DNA from: Pseudomonas karstica
GTDB taxonomy: Bacteria; Pseudomonadota; Gammaproteobacteria; Pseudomonadales; Pseudomonadaceae
Direction of reading: 5' to 3'
NCBI RefSeq assembly: GCF_009707515.1
Contig: NZ_WLYI01000036.1
Span: forward strand, 1-50,000
DNA length: 50,000 bases
The translations under genes and the position numbers were made by a program. This document shows, piece by piece, positions 1 to 8,656 of the stretch; position 1 is the first letter of the stretch; each line of letters starts with the position of its first letter. The notes beneath the pieces were generated by a model. It saw nothing but the letters and a program-made list of their open reading frames with translations. It made no database searches and had not been told where the DNA came from.

Positions 1-2
1 AC

Positions 3-115
3 CTGTAGCCGCTGGCGTAGCCTGCGATCGGCTGCGCAGCAGACGCCTGGGGCCTTGAGATTGCTGAAGGTCCTGCGGCCCTTATCGCAGCCTCGTACCT
101 CGACAGCGGCTACAG
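3..115. repeat. REPIN-like intergenic repeat, copy A
   Basis: A 113-bp element bounded by inverted 12-bp ends, CTGTAGCCGCTG on the left and CAGCGGCTACAG on the right. Inside lies a second inverted pair built on GCCTGCGATCGGC and ATCGCAGCC. The same element occurs at 19350-19460 and 19494-19605. The paired inverted REP layout fits REPINs of fluorescent pseudomonads, which are non-autonomous and moved in trans by RAYT transposases; no RAYT gene is visible here. Copy A differs from the other two mainly in its central part. Its right end supplies the stop codon of the AbrB gene on the minus strand. Confidence 0.85.
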
Positions 116-1150
116 GGGGTTTTCCGGTTGCCGATTCCAATGCCTGAACAATGGCTCAGCCAGAAACAACACAAACAACAAACGCATCACCTGCATTGCC
201 GTTACCAGCGGCACCGACAATTGCAAGGTTTCCGCCGTCAGGCTCATTTCGGCAATGCCGCCGGGCATCATGCCCAGGGTCAGTGAGCGCAGGTCCAGGT
301 GGGTGAGGGCGCTCAAGCCAACCGCCGCCAGAGTGGCGAGCGCCATGGTCAAGACTGTACCAATCAAGGTCCGGCCCATGAACGACGGTGCGCGGCGAAA
401 GAACTGGCGATTGAAGTGGCAACCCAGGCCACTGCCGATCAGCCATTGGCCGATTTGGCTGCCGCCGTCGGGCAGGCCGATGTGCAAATCCCAGGTCACG
501 CTGGCGATGGCGCTGACCAACAACGGTCCAAATAGCCAAGGGTTGGGTTGGCGCAAACGCTGCCAGCCCCAGGCGACCAAGGCTCCCGCCGGAAACAGCA
601 GGGCCAGCCAGGCCCAGTCGACAGGTGCCGGATGAAACTGTGGCGCGCCGCCGTCCAGCAAATACTTGAAGATCGCCGGCACACACAGCACCACCACCAG
701 CACCCGCAAACTCTGCCCGGCCGCCACGCGGCTGAGCACCGCGCCATTGCGTGCGCCGAGGTTGACCATCTCCCCGGAACCGCCCGGCATGCTGGAAAAA
801 AACGCGGTGGCACGATCTTCACCGCTGCGGCGCATCAACCACACGCCCACTACACTCGACAGGCTGGTGATCAGTGCACCGAAGAAGATCAGGCCGAAGT
901 GGCTCATTACCTGCTCGATCACCACGGGCGTGAAGTGCAGGCCGATGCCGATCCCCACCACCCATTGGCCACATTTGCGACCGCCGGGAATCTCTGCCAA
1001 CTGCCAGGGGGTCAGGCAACGCACCAGGATGATCGCCAGCAACGAGCCGACCATATACGGCAATGGCCAGCCGACCAGGCTGGCCAAGTACCCGCCGGCC
1101 AGGCCGACCAGCGGGGTTCCCCACCAATGTTTAAAGGTGACTTCAGACAT
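110..1150 (-). CDS. AbrB-family membrane protein
   Basis: A 346-residue, very hydrophobic protein made of two similar halves. Each half has a membrane-embedded motif of the type SMPGG(S)GEM or MMPGGIAEM (around residues 120 and 300), the signature of the duplicated AbrB membrane domain family. These proteins are sometimes mislabelled ammonia monooxygenase. Their substrate is not established. The ATG at 1150 lies inside the end of tctA (8-bp overlap), so translation is probably coupled to the tricarboxylate transporter. The stop codon TAG falls in the terminal inverted repeat of a REPIN. Family assignment is secure; a role in carboxylate uptake or efflux is inferred only from position. Confidence 0.88.
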   Translation of the reverse strand: MSEVTFKHWWGTPLVGLAGGYLASLVGWPLPYMVGSLLAIILVRCLTPWQLAEIPGGRKCGQWVVGIGIGLHFTPVVIEQVMSHFGLIFFGALITSLSSVVGVWLMRRSGEDRATAFFSSMPGGSGEMVNLGARNGAVLSRVAAGQSLRVLVVVLCVPAIFKYLLDGGAPQFHPAPVDWAWLALLFPAGALVAWGWQRLRQPNPWLFGPLLVSAIASVTWDLHIGLPDGGSQIGQWLIGSGLGCHFNRQFFRRAPSFMGRTLIGTVLTMALATLAAVGLSALTHLDLRSLTLGMMPGGIAEMSLTAETLQLSVPLVTAMQVMRLLFVLFLAEPLFRHWNRQPENPL

Positions 1151-2657
1151 CGGCCACGGTACGACGCTGCTGGGAACGCTTGCGCCAGATACGCACGATC
1201 GGGAACAGCAGCATCAGTACGATCAGCACCCAGACCCCGAGGGTAATCGGGCTCGACCACAAGATCTCCAGCCCACCGTTGGAGATCGACAGTGCACGGC
1301 GCAGGTTCTGTTCCATCAGGCCACCGAGGATAAAGCCCAGCAACACCGGCGACAGCGGGAAGTCCATCTTGCGCAGGATGTAGCCGAAGATGCCGATACC
1401 CACCATCAAGAACAGGTCGAAGGTAGTGGCATGAACCGCGTAGACACCAATCGCGGTGATGATCGCGATCACCGGCACCAGCGCCCAGTTCGGTACGGCG
1501 AGGATGCGGGTGAAGATTCGGATCATCGGGATATTGAGGATCACCAGCATGGTGTTGGCGATAAACAACGATGCGATCAGACCCCAGACAATGTCCGGTT
1601 GCTGTTGGAACAGCAGTGGGCCAGGGGTGATGTTGTACAGCGACAACGCGCCGATCATCACCGCCGTAGTGCCCGAACCCGGAACGCCGAGGGTCAGCAT
1701 GGGCACCAAGGCGCCGCAGGCGGAAGCGCCGATGGCGGTTTCCGGAGCAGCCAGGCCGCGCATATCGCCCTGACCGAATTTACCGCTGGCGCCGGCCAGG
1801 CGTTTCTCAGTCATGTAGGCAACGGCTGATGCCAAGGTCGCACCGGCACCTGGCAACACGCCCATGATGAAACCCAGCAGGCCGCAACGAATGTTCACGG
1901 CGAACACCGCCGAGGCTTCCTTGAAGTTGAACATCATGCGTCCGGTGGCCTTCACTGCTTCCTGGCCACGGTGGGTTTTTTCCAGCAACAGCAGGATCTC
2001 GCTGATGGAGAACAGTCCCAGCACCAGCACCACGAATTGAATGCCGTCGGTCAGATGAATGTTGTCGCCGGTGAAGCGGTACACGCCGCTGTTGGCGTCG
2101 ATACCCACCGCTGACAGGAACAGACCGATCAACGCGGCGACAAAGGTTTTCAACGGCTTGTCACCGGCCATGCCGCCCAGGCAGACGATGGCGAACACCA
2201 TCAGTACGAAATATTCCGCAGGGCCGAAGGCAATCGCCCACTTGGCCAGCAGCGGGGCGAACAGCACCATGCCGCAGGTGGCGATGAACGCACCGATGAA
2301 CGAGCTCCAGGCCGACAACGACAAGGCCACGCCGGCCAGACCTTTACGGGCCATCGGGTAACCGTCGAGGGTGGTCATCACGGTGGAGGCTTCGCCCGGG
2401 ATGTTCAGCAGGATCGAGCTGATACGGCCGCCGTATTCGCAGCCCAGGTACACCGCGGCCAGCAGGATCAATGCTGACTCAGGCGGCAGCCCAAGGGCGA
2501 AAGCGATAGGAATCAACAGCGCCACGCCGTTGATCGGGCCCAGGCCCGGCAGCAGGCCGACCACGGTGCCGATCAGGGTGCCGCACAGCGCAGTCACCAG
2601 GTTGTAGGGGCTCAGCGCGACGCCGAAACCCTGGCCCAAATAGCCAAAAGTATCCAT
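1143..2657 (-). CDS. tctA: Tripartite tricarboxylate transporter, large membrane subunit TctA
   Basis: A 504-residue polytopic membrane protein of the TctA family (usual length about 500). It carries the family's glycine- and proline-rich segments LLPGLGPINGVALLIP near residue 40 and GVLPGAGATLAS near residue 270. TctA is the main translocation subunit of TTT transporters and couples substrate entry to the cation gradient. It works with the small subunit TctB and the periplasmic binding protein TctC, both encoded just upstream on the same strand. The ATG lies one base after the tctB stop, and the 3' end overlaps the AbrB gene, so all four are probably one operon. Confidence 0.95.
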   Translation of the reverse strand: MDTFGYLGQGFGVALSPYNLVTALCGTLIGTVVGLLPGLGPINGVALLIPIAFALGLPPESALILLAAVYLGCEYGGRISSILLNIPGEASTVMTTLDGYPMARKGLAGVALSLSAWSSFIGAFIATCGMVLFAPLLAKWAIAFGPAEYFVLMVFAIVCLGGMAGDKPLKTFVAALIGLFLSAVGIDANSGVYRFTGDNIHLTDGIQFVVLVLGLFSISEILLLLEKTHRGQEAVKATGRMMFNFKEASAVFAVNIRCGLLGFIMGVLPGAGATLASAVAYMTEKRLAGASGKFGQGDMRGLAAPETAIGASACGALVPMLTLGVPGSGTTAVMIGALSLYNITPGPLLFQQQPDIVWGLIASLFIANTMLVILNIPMIRIFTRILAVPNWALVPVIAIITAIGVYAVHATTFDLFLMVGIGIFGYILRKMDFPLSPVLLGFILGGLMEQNLRRALSISNGGLEILWSSPITLGVWVLIVLMLLFPIVRIWRKRSQQRRTVADV

Positions 2658-2658
2658 A

Positions 2659-3117
2659 TCAGTTCTCCAGAACGTCGAGCAGGCCGAGGGGCAGTGGCAC
2701 GTCCATGGCTTTATCGAACAGCAGATAAAGACCGACGCTCATCAAGGTGATGATCACCGCACCGGGCAGCCAGCGGCCGCCATACAGCCGGGCCATCGGA
2801 ATGCCGATCAGCATGCTGCTGAGAATGAAGCCCAGGGGTTCGAATGTGCCGGCAAATACCAGTAGCAACGCCACGCAGATGCCAATTTTGATCAGGGTGG
2901 CGCGGTCCAGCGGTGGTTCGTCGTCGCTGTGTTTGATCGGTTGTGGACGAAACAGCATGTAAATCAATGCTAGGCTCATCAGCCCGAGCATCAACAAAGG
3001 GTAGGCCCGAGGCCCGACGGGCTCGTAGGAAAACGACGCCTGATATGGCCAGGCCATCAGTGCCAGGCACCCGCAGGCCAGCAACATCACGGCCGCGAAA
3101 ATGCGTTGTAAGAGCAT
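2659..3117 (-). CDS. tctB: Tripartite tricarboxylate transporter, small membrane subunit TctB
   Basis: A 152-residue protein with four hydrophobic segments, typical of the poorly conserved TctB family. I chose the ATG at 3117 because AGGAG precedes it by about seven bases; a start 11 codons upstream has no such site. TctB is an accessory membrane subunit needed for transport by TctA, though its exact task is unclear. It sits between tctC and tctA, separated from tctA by one base. A possible regulated terminator is not evident in the 62-bp gap to tctC. Confidence 0.9.
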   Translation of the reverse strand: MLLQRIFAAVMLLACGCLALMAWPYQASFSYEPVGPRAYPLLMLGLMSLALIYMLFRPQPIKHSDDEPPLDRATLIKIGICVALLLVFAGTFEPLGFILSSMLIGIPMARLYGGRWLPGAVIITLMSVGLYLLFDKAMDVPLPLGLLDVLEN

Positions 3118-3179
3118 GTGGAACTCCTGGGCCACATACCCCTGATGCACAGGGGCGTGGCCGCGAAAACAAGAGGCGA

Positions 3180-4163
3180 TTACTGGACCAGGCCGAACTC
3201 TTTGGCCAGTATTTTGTAGTCAGCCACCTGTTTTTTCACATAGGTGTCCAGCTCCGGGCCGGTCATGGCAAACGGGAACAGTTCGCGTTGGTCACGCAGC
3301 TTGGCGAAGTCTTCGGAGGCCAGCAGTTTGTCGAAAGCAGCTTTCCACCAGGCGTAGTCTTCATCGCTGACTTTTGGCCCGAGATAGAAACCACGCACTA
3401 CCGGCCAGACGATGTCGTAGCCTTGCTCCTTGGCGGTCGGGATGTTCTTCATTTCCGGCTCGTCCAGACGCTCATTGGCGAATACGGCCAGCAAGCGCAT
3501 ATCGCCACTTTGGATGTGTGGCATGGAGTCGGCGATGTCGGTGCTGCCCACCTGAATATGACCGCCGAGCAGGGCAGTGGCGATTTCACCGCCGCCTTCG
3601 AGGGCCACATAGCGCAATTCCCGCGGGTTGATCCCGGCGGCCTTGGCGATCAGGGCGGTTTGCATCCAGTCCTGGCTGCCGACGGTACCGCCGGAGCCGA
3701 TGACTACCTTGCTCGGATCTTTCTTCAGGGCCTGGACCAGGTCGTCGAGGTTTTTGTAGGGCGAATCGCTTTTGACCGCGATGGCGCCGTAGCTGGTGCC
3801 GACGGCCGCCAGCCAGCGTACGGCGCTTTCGTCGAAACGCCCGAATTTGCCTTGGGCCAGGTTCAACAGCGAACCGCTGGACCAAGCCACCAGAGTCCCG
3901 GCATCCGCTGGACGCTGCGCCACTACGGCGTTGTAGGCCACTGCGCCGACACCGCCAGGCATGTAGGTCACACGCATCGGCTTGCTCAGCAGTTTTTCGT
4001 TGACCAGCGCGCTTTGCGCCAGTTTGCAGGTCAGGTCAAAGCCACCACCAGGGGAGGCCGGGGCAATGCATTCCGGGCGCTTGGGCTCGTCGGCTGCCAG
4101 CAGTTGGCCGGCGAATAACAGGCAACCGGCGGTCAGGGCAAATTTACGCAGTGAAAAGGTCAT
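3180..4163 (-). CDS. tctC: Periplasmic tricarboxylate-binding protein TctC
   Basis: A 327-residue Bug/TctC-family solute-binding protein with a cleavable signal peptide (basic start TFSLRKF, hydrophobic core, AxA-type end LLAA before DEPKRPEC). Characteristic segments are APASPGGGFD near residue 40 and VIGSGGTVGS near residue 150, which in this family line the carboxylate pocket. It delivers substrate from the periplasm to TctAB. The ATG at 4163 is preferred over one 15 bases upstream because GGAGA precedes it at the right distance. Next to opdH and tctDE the substrate is likely citrate, cis-aconitate or a related tricarboxylate; this is inference from the homologous P. aeruginosa locus. Confidence 0.93.
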   Translation of the reverse strand: MTFSLRKFALTAGCLLFAGQLLAADEPKRPECIAPASPGGGFDLTCKLAQSALVNEKLLSKPMRVTYMPGGVGAVAYNAVVAQRPADAGTLVAWSSGSLLNLAQGKFGRFDESAVRWLAAVGTSYGAIAVKSDSPYKNLDDLVQALKKDPSKVVIGSGGTVGSQDWMQTALIAKAAGINPRELRYVALEGGGEIATALLGGHIQVGSTDIADSMPHIQSGDMRLLAVFANERLDEPEMKNIPTAKEQGYDIVWPVVRGFYLGPKVSDEDYAWWKAAFDKLLASEDFAKLRDQRELFPFAMTGPELDTYVKKQVADYKILAKEFGLVQ

Positions 4164-4178
4164 GGGTGTCTCCGTCAT

Positions 4179-4186
4179 TTGTTGTT
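4179..4186 (-). promoter_or_regulatory. Hfq/Crc-type A-rich motif before tctC
   Basis: On the minus strand the sequence AACAACAA lies about 16 bases before the tctC start codon. It matches AANAANAA, the catabolite activity motif bound by Hfq with Crc in pseudomonads to block translation during growth on preferred carbon sources. Similar motifs lie at the opdH and araF starts. The call rests on motif and position only. Confidence 0.6.
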
Positions 4187-4200
4187 ATAGGGTGTGTCTA

Positions 4201-5493
4201 CTACCAGAGCGCTACGCTGTAACTGACCAGCAAGCGCACTTCATCTGCATCACGGGCCGAATAGTTGGAGCGGTAAGTGGCATTGCGCAAGCGTACGGCC
4301 ACATCCTTGAACGTGCCGCTCTGTACCACATACTTGACCTCGGTATTGCGTTCCCACTCTTTGCCGGTCTCGCCATTTTTGAGCTTGATGTTGTCGCCTG
4401 AAAGGTAGCGGCTCATGAAGCTCAGGCCGGGAATCCCCAGTTTGCCGAAGTCATAGTCGTAACGGGCCTGCCAGGAGCGCTCCTCGGCGCCGGCAAAGTC
4501 GTTGATCTGCACGAAGTTGATCAGGTACGGGTTACTGCCATCCACGTAGGGGAAGGCGCTGTCACCAGACATGTGCTGGTAGCCGGCGCTGAGTTTATGG
4601 CCGTTCAGAGCGTAGCTGAACAGGCCGTTGAGTGAGGTGTTGTCGATATTGCCGCCACGTGCGCTGCCGGTGTCGTCACTGATGGCCAGGCGCAGGTCGG
4701 CGGCGAAGGTACCAGGGCCCATGGGGCGCGAGGCGACAAGGCCGAGGAAGTGCTGGCGATACACATCGTCGAGTTGGGCAAAGTGGTAGCTGCCGGTGAG
4801 TTTGTCGGCAAACTTGTAGTCCACACCACCGAAGTTGAAATGCTTGCCGGTGGCGCTGCTGAGGAAGCGGCTGTTCTTGTTGTTGAGGGTGATGTCTTCG
4901 TAGTTGCTGTCGTCGCGATCCTTGACCTTATCCAGGCGGCCCCCGGTGAACACCAGGTTCTTGAACTCCTTGGACGTCAGCAGGCCACCGTTGAAGGTTT
5001 GCGGCAGGATGCGGCCGTCGTTGGGCATGAGAATCGGCAGCTCGGGGATCAGCGAGCCGATTTTCAGTTCGGTGGCAGAGATCTTCACCTTGCCGGTCAG
5101 GCCCAGCTTGGAGTACTCGCTGGCCGCGCGGCCGTCGTCGTGGGTTGGCAACAGGCCGCTGCCGGTACGGTCGGGACTGGAGTCGAGCTTGACTCCCAGC
5201 ATGCCCAGCGCATCGACCCCAAAACCGATGGTGCCATCGGTGTAGCCCGATTGCAGGTTGAGCATGAAGCCCTGGGCCCATTCGTCGCGCTTGGACTGCT
5301 GGGCGCTGGTGCCGTCGCGAAAGTCGCGGTTGAAGTACATGTTGCGGGTTTCGAGGGTCGCGCTGCTGTCTTCGAAGAAGGCGGCTTGGCCTAGCGGCGA
5401 GAAACCGGCAAGGGCGGCGGCACTGGCGAGGGCGGTGGAGGTCAGGCGTGAAAAACGAACAGGCGGGCAAGCCTGCAGCTGCGAGGACAGCAT
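4201..5493 (-). CDS. opdH: OprD-family outer-membrane porin, OpdH-like
   Basis: A 430-residue OprD-family porin with a signal peptide ending near PLGQA and the family opening FFEDSSATLETRNMYFNRDFRDG-like region (residues 39-60). It ends in VSYSVALW, a terminal aromatic residue as usual for outer-membrane barrels inserted by BAM. I chose the ATG at 5493, which has GGGAG about ten bases upstream; in-frame starts further upstream would spoil the signal peptide. OprD-family porins are narrow channels for small carboxylates or amino acids. Lying 37 bases before tctC on the same strand and opposite tctDE, it corresponds to OpdH, the tricarboxylate channel of P. aeruginosa. Confidence 0.9.
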   Translation of the reverse strand: MLSSQLQACPPVRFSRLTSTALASAAALAGFSPLGQAAFFEDSSATLETRNMYFNRDFRDGTSAQQSKRDEWAQGFMLNLQSGYTDGTIGFGVDALGMLGVKLDSSPDRTGSGLLPTHDDGRAASEYSKLGLTGKVKISATELKIGSLIPELPILMPNDGRILPQTFNGGLLTSKEFKNLVFTGGRLDKVKDRDDSNYEDITLNNKNSRFLSSATGKHFNFGGVDYKFADKLTGSYHFAQLDDVYRQHFLGLVASRPMGPGTFAADLRLAISDDTGSARGGNIDNTSLNGLFSYALNGHKLSAGYQHMSGDSAFPYVDGSNPYLINFVQINDFAGAEERSWQARYDYDFGKLGIPGLSFMSRYLSGDNIKLKNGETGKEWERNTEVKYVVQSGTFKDVAVRLRNATYRSNYSARDADEVRLLVSYSVALW

Positions 5494-5512
5494 TGTTGGA
5501 ATACTCCCGTTA

Positions 5513-5520
5513 TTGTTCTT
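5513..5520 (-). promoter_or_regulatory. Hfq/Crc-type A-rich motif before opdH
   Basis: On the minus strand AAGAACAATAA runs directly into the GGGAG ribosome-binding site of opdH; AAGAACAA fits AANAANAA. Bound Hfq/Crc here would cover the ribosome site. This makes the porin, as well as the binding protein, a candidate for catabolite repression at translation. Motif-based call only. Confidence 0.5.
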
Positions 5521-5614
5521 ATTGGATGAAAACGCATCGAGGCGTTTTTCGGGCGCTATCGGTGAAATAGCTCGGCGGACGTAGCCCACCGTGGCTGGAT
5601 GCTAAAGGTCGAAG

Positions 5615-5642
5615 CTTTCATTAACCTTTCAGTCGCCTTTCA
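5615..5642. promoter_or_regulatory. Triple CTTTCA direct repeat, probable TctD operator
   Basis: CTTTCA occurs at 5615, 5626 and 5637, exactly 11 bp apart (one helical turn), in the gap between divergent opdH and tctD. Evenly spaced direct repeats with 11-bp period are the usual binding pattern of OmpR/PhoB-type regulators, the class to which TctD belongs. I infer that this is the TctD site controlling opdH-tctCBA, tctDE or both. The repeats are seen directly; the regulator is inference. Confidence 0.65.
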
Positions 5643-5728
5643 ATGTTTTCGGGCTTCACAGTGCAGGCGTCGCCTGTAAACTCGCAGTCTTTGTGTGGTG
5701 CCGACCACCCTCAACGAGGTACAGATCC

Positions 5729-6400
5729 ATGCGTGTCCTTCTGGTCGAAGATCATTTGCAGCTAGCCGAAAGTGTCGCCCAAGCGCTCAAGAGCACGGGG
5801 TTGACGGTCGATGTGCTGCACGATGGGGTGGCGGCGGACCTGGCTTTGAGCAGCGAGGAATACGCGGTGGCGATCCTTGATGTAGGCCTGCCGCGCATGG
5901 ACGGTTTCGAGGTGCTGGCGCGCTTGCGGGCCCGTGGGAAAAATTTGCCGGTGTTGATGCTGACTGCCCGCAGTGATGTGAAAGACCGGGTGCATGGTCT
6001 GAACCTGGGCGCTGACGATTACCTGGCCAAGCCCTTTGAACTCACTGAGCTGGAGGCTCGGGTCAAGGCCTTGTTGCGTCGCAGTGTGCTGGGTGGCGAG
6101 CGCCAGCAGCAATGTGGCGCGCTGGCCTACGACCTCGATACGCGGCGCTTTACGCTGGGTGATGAGCTGCTGACCTTGACCTCCCGTGAACAAGCGGTGC
6201 TGGAGGCGTTGATTGCACGACCGGGCCGGGTCATGAGCAAGGAACAATTGGCGTCCCAGGTGTTTGGCCTTGATGAGGAAGCCAGCCCTGACGCCATCGA
6301 AATCTATGTGCACCGCCTGCGCAAGAAACTCGACGGCCAGCCGGTGGCTATTGTGACCTTCCGTGGCCTGGGTTACTTGCTGGAAGCCCGCGATGCATAA
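5729..6400 (+). CDS. tctD: OmpR-type response regulator TctD
   Basis: A 223-residue response regulator. The receiver domain (residues 1-115) has the acidic pair at VEDH, the phosphoacceptor D51 in AILDVGLP, and the conserved lysine in DDYLAKPFE. A winged-helix DNA-binding domain follows (about 125-220), with TSREQAVLEAL and the recognition region ASPDAIEIYVHRLRKKL. The ATG at 5729 follows ACGAGGT at a normal distance and gives the standard MRVLLVED opening. It overlaps tctE by 8 bp and is divergent from opdH-tctCBA, the arrangement in which TctD controls tricarboxylate uptake genes. Confidence 0.93.
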   Translation: MRVLLVEDHLQLAESVAQALKSTGLTVDVLHDGVAADLALSSEEYAVAILDVGLPRMDGFEVLARLRARGKNLPVLMLTARSDVKDRVHGLNLGADDYLAKPFELTELEARVKALLRRSVLGGERQQQCGALAYDLDTRRFTLGDELLTLTSREQAVLEALIARPGRVMSKEQLASQVFGLDEEASPDAIEIYVHRLRKKLDGQPVAIVTFRGLGYLLEARDA

Positions 6401-7778
6401 GCCCAGCAGCCTTCGCTGGCGTTTGTTGTGGAACCTGGCGCTGTTGCTGGTGGTATTGATGCTGGCCAGCGGCTTGAGCGCTTATTGGAATGGTCGCGAG
6501 GCGGCGGACACCGCCTACGACCGGACCCTGCTGGCCTCGGCGCGTACTATCGCCGCCGGACTGTCCCAGCGCGACGGTACCCTCAGTGCCGATGTGCCCT
6601 ACGTCGCCTTGGACACGTTTGCCTACGACAGTGCCGGGCGGATTTATTATCAGGTCAATGATATTCACCAGAAGCTGATTTCCGGCTACGAAAACTTGCC
6701 AGGCCCTCCGTCGGGCACGCCGCGCACCGACGACTACCCGGCCCTGGCGAGTTTCTACAACGCCAGGTACCAGGGGCAGAACGTGCGGGTAGTGAGCCTG
6801 CTCAAGCCGGTATCCGAGCCGAATATGAACGGTATGGCGGAAATCCGCGTGGCGGAAACCGATGAAGCGCGGGTCAGCATGGCCCGTAGCTTGATGGCTG
6901 ATACGTTGCTGCGTTTGGGCATGTTGGCCGTCGGCGCACTGTTGTTGGTGTGGTTCGCTGTCAGCGCAGCTCTACGCCCGCTGGAGCGTTTGCGCACGGC
7001 AGTGGAAGAGCGTCAGCCGGACGATTTGCGCCCCCTGCCGCTGGTGGAAGTGCAGCACGAACTGGGACCGTTGGTGCATTCCCTTAACCATTTCACCGAA
7101 CGCTTGCGTGGTCAGTTCGAGCGTCAGGCGCAATTTATCGCCGACGCCTCCCATGAGTTGCGTACACCCCTGGCCGCACTCAAGGCTCGCCTGGAGTTGG
7201 GCTTGCGCGCCGAAGACCCGGCGACCTGGCGCAGTACCTTGGAAACAGCAGCCCAGGGCACCGATCGACTGACTCACTTGGCCAATCAGTTGTTGTCCCT
7301 GGCCCGCATCGAAAACGGTGCTCGGGCGATTGCCGAAGGGGGCGCGCAGTTGCTCGATCTCAGCCAGTTGGCCCGTGAACTGGGGATGGCCATGGCGCCA
7401 TTGGCCCATGCCCGTGGCGTCGCCCTGGCGTTGGAGGCGGATGAGCCGGTCTGGCTGCGAGGCGAGCCGACCTTGTTGAACGAGCTGTTGAGTAACCTGG
7501 TGGACAATGCCCTGGCGCACACGCCGTCGGGCGGTAATGTGATCCTGCGGGTCACGGCGCCGGCGGTGCTGGAAGTGGAGGACGATGGGCCGGGGATTGC
7601 GCTCGACGAGCGGGACCGGGTGTTCGAGCGTTTTTATCGGAGCAATCAACAGGGAGTGGGTTCAGGGCTGGGCCTGGCGATTGTCGGCGAGATTTGCCGG
7701 GCGCATCTGGCGCAGATCAGTCTGCATGATGGCGAGCTGGCAGGGTTGAAGGTGCGGGTGAGCTTTGTCGCCGGCTGA
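6393..7778 (+). CDS. tctE: Sensor histidine kinase TctE
   Basis: A 461-residue membrane histidine kinase. A first transmembrane helix lies near residues 13-32, then a periplasmic TctE-type sensor domain of about 125 residues, and a second helix near 170-190. After a short linker come the H-box DASHELRTPL with the phosphorylated histidine, the N-box ELLSNLVDNALAHT, and the ATP-lid glycines EDDGPGI and GSGLGLAIV. It should phosphorylate TctD in response to external or periplasmic tricarboxylate. Its ATG lies inside the tctD stop region, an 8-bp overlap, so the two are translationally coupled. It ends 20 bases before a convergent HDOD gene. Confidence 0.92.
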   Translation: MHKPSSLRWRLLWNLALLLVVLMLASGLSAYWNGREAADTAYDRTLLASARTIAAGLSQRDGTLSADVPYVALDTFAYDSAGRIYYQVNDIHQKLISGYENLPGPPSGTPRTDDYPALASFYNARYQGQNVRVVSLLKPVSEPNMNGMAEIRVAETDEARVSMARSLMADTLLRLGMLAVGALLLVWFAVSAALRPLERLRTAVEERQPDDLRPLPLVEVQHELGPLVHSLNHFTERLRGQFERQAQFIADASHELRTPLAALKARLELGLRAEDPATWRSTLETAAQGTDRLTHLANQLLSLARIENGARAIAEGGAQLLDLSQLARELGMAMAPLAHARGVALALEADEPVWLRGEPTLLNELLSNLVDNALAHTPSGGNVILRVTAPAVLEVEDDGPGIALDERDRVFERFYRSNQQGVGSGLGLAIVGEICRAHLAQISLHDGELAGLKVRVSFVAG

Positions 7779-7798
7779 ACCGTTTTTCTGCCGGGGCG

Positions 7799-8620
7799 TC
7801 AGTAAAACATCGACCGCGCTTCATCCATCTCGGCATTCAAGGTGCGATTTTCCGGGTTGATCCTGAGCTTTTTGAACGCCGGCAGGGTCGACAGTGGCAC
7901 AGTGGCCAGCGGGTGATCAGTGCCTTTGTGGCAGTACAGCACCGCCACCTGGACCAGGTCGATGTAGTCCAGTTTGTCAGAGTCACGGCCCAGGTCCAGG
8001 TAGTACCCCGGTACGTCCACCAGCATCTGCGGAAAGTCCCAGACCCGAAGCAGTTTGTCCCCCAGTTGCGGGTGAATACTTTCAATCACATGGTTGAGGC
8101 TGACCGGGTCGGACAGCAGCTCATAGTGATCTTCGGCATAGGTCAGGATCGGTAGCACGCCAATCTGGTGCACCAGGCCGCCGAGGGCTGCCTGGTCGGG
8201 TTGCAGTTGGCTGTGCTTGCGGCACAAGGCGTAGCTGACGCCTGCCACTTCCAGGCTACGGCGCCAGACGTCGCGCATCTTCTGCTCGATTACGTCGGAT
8301 CGGGCGTGGAAGATCTGCTCCATCACCAGGCCAATGGCCAGGTTGCTGCTGTAGTTGGTGCCCAGCCGAGTGATCGCGGTGTGCAGGTCGGTGACTTCCT
8401 GGGTCGCCCGCAGCAACGGGCTGTTGACCACTTTGATCAGTCGCGCCGATAGGGCGGTGTCGCGGCCGATCACTTTGCTCAAGTGACTGATGCTGATCTC
8501 TGGGTCTTCGGCGGCTTGACGAATGTTCAGGGCTACTTCCGGTAATGTTGGCAGAACCAGGTCATCGTTATCGATGGCCACAACCAAAGCCTGTTGGACT
8601 TTTTCCGCCAGCTTGTTCAT
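7799..8620 (-). CDS. HDOD domain protein
   Basis: A 273-residue soluble protein that is almost entirely one HDOD domain. Recognisable segments are LPTLPEVALNIRQ near residue 25, VIGRDTALSARLIKVVNSP near residue 50 and GLVHQIGVLPIL near residue 150. HDOD proteins descend from HD phosphohydrolases but usually lack the metal-binding residues, and act as signalling adaptors in stress, chemotaxis or c-di-GMP circuits. There is no extra GGDEF, EAL or receiver domain here. It is a single gene, convergent with tctE and 36 bases from ygfZ on the same strand. A precise role cannot be assigned. Confidence 0.85.
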   Translation of the reverse strand: MNKLAEKVQQALVVAIDNDDLVLPTLPEVALNIRQAAEDPEISISHLSKVIGRDTALSARLIKVVNSPLLRATQEVTDLHTAITRLGTNYSSNLAIGLVMEQIFHARSDVIEQKMRDVWRRSLEVAGVSYALCRKHSQLQPDQAALGGLVHQIGVLPILTYAEDHYELLSDPVSLNHVIESIHPQLGDKLLRVWDFPQMLVDVPGYYLDLGRDSDKLDYIDLVQVAVLYCHKGTDHPLATVPLSTLPAFKKLRINPENRTLNAEMDEARSMFY

Positions 8621-8656
8621 TTCTACTCTCTAGGGCGCTACAAAAAAGTATGGCGA

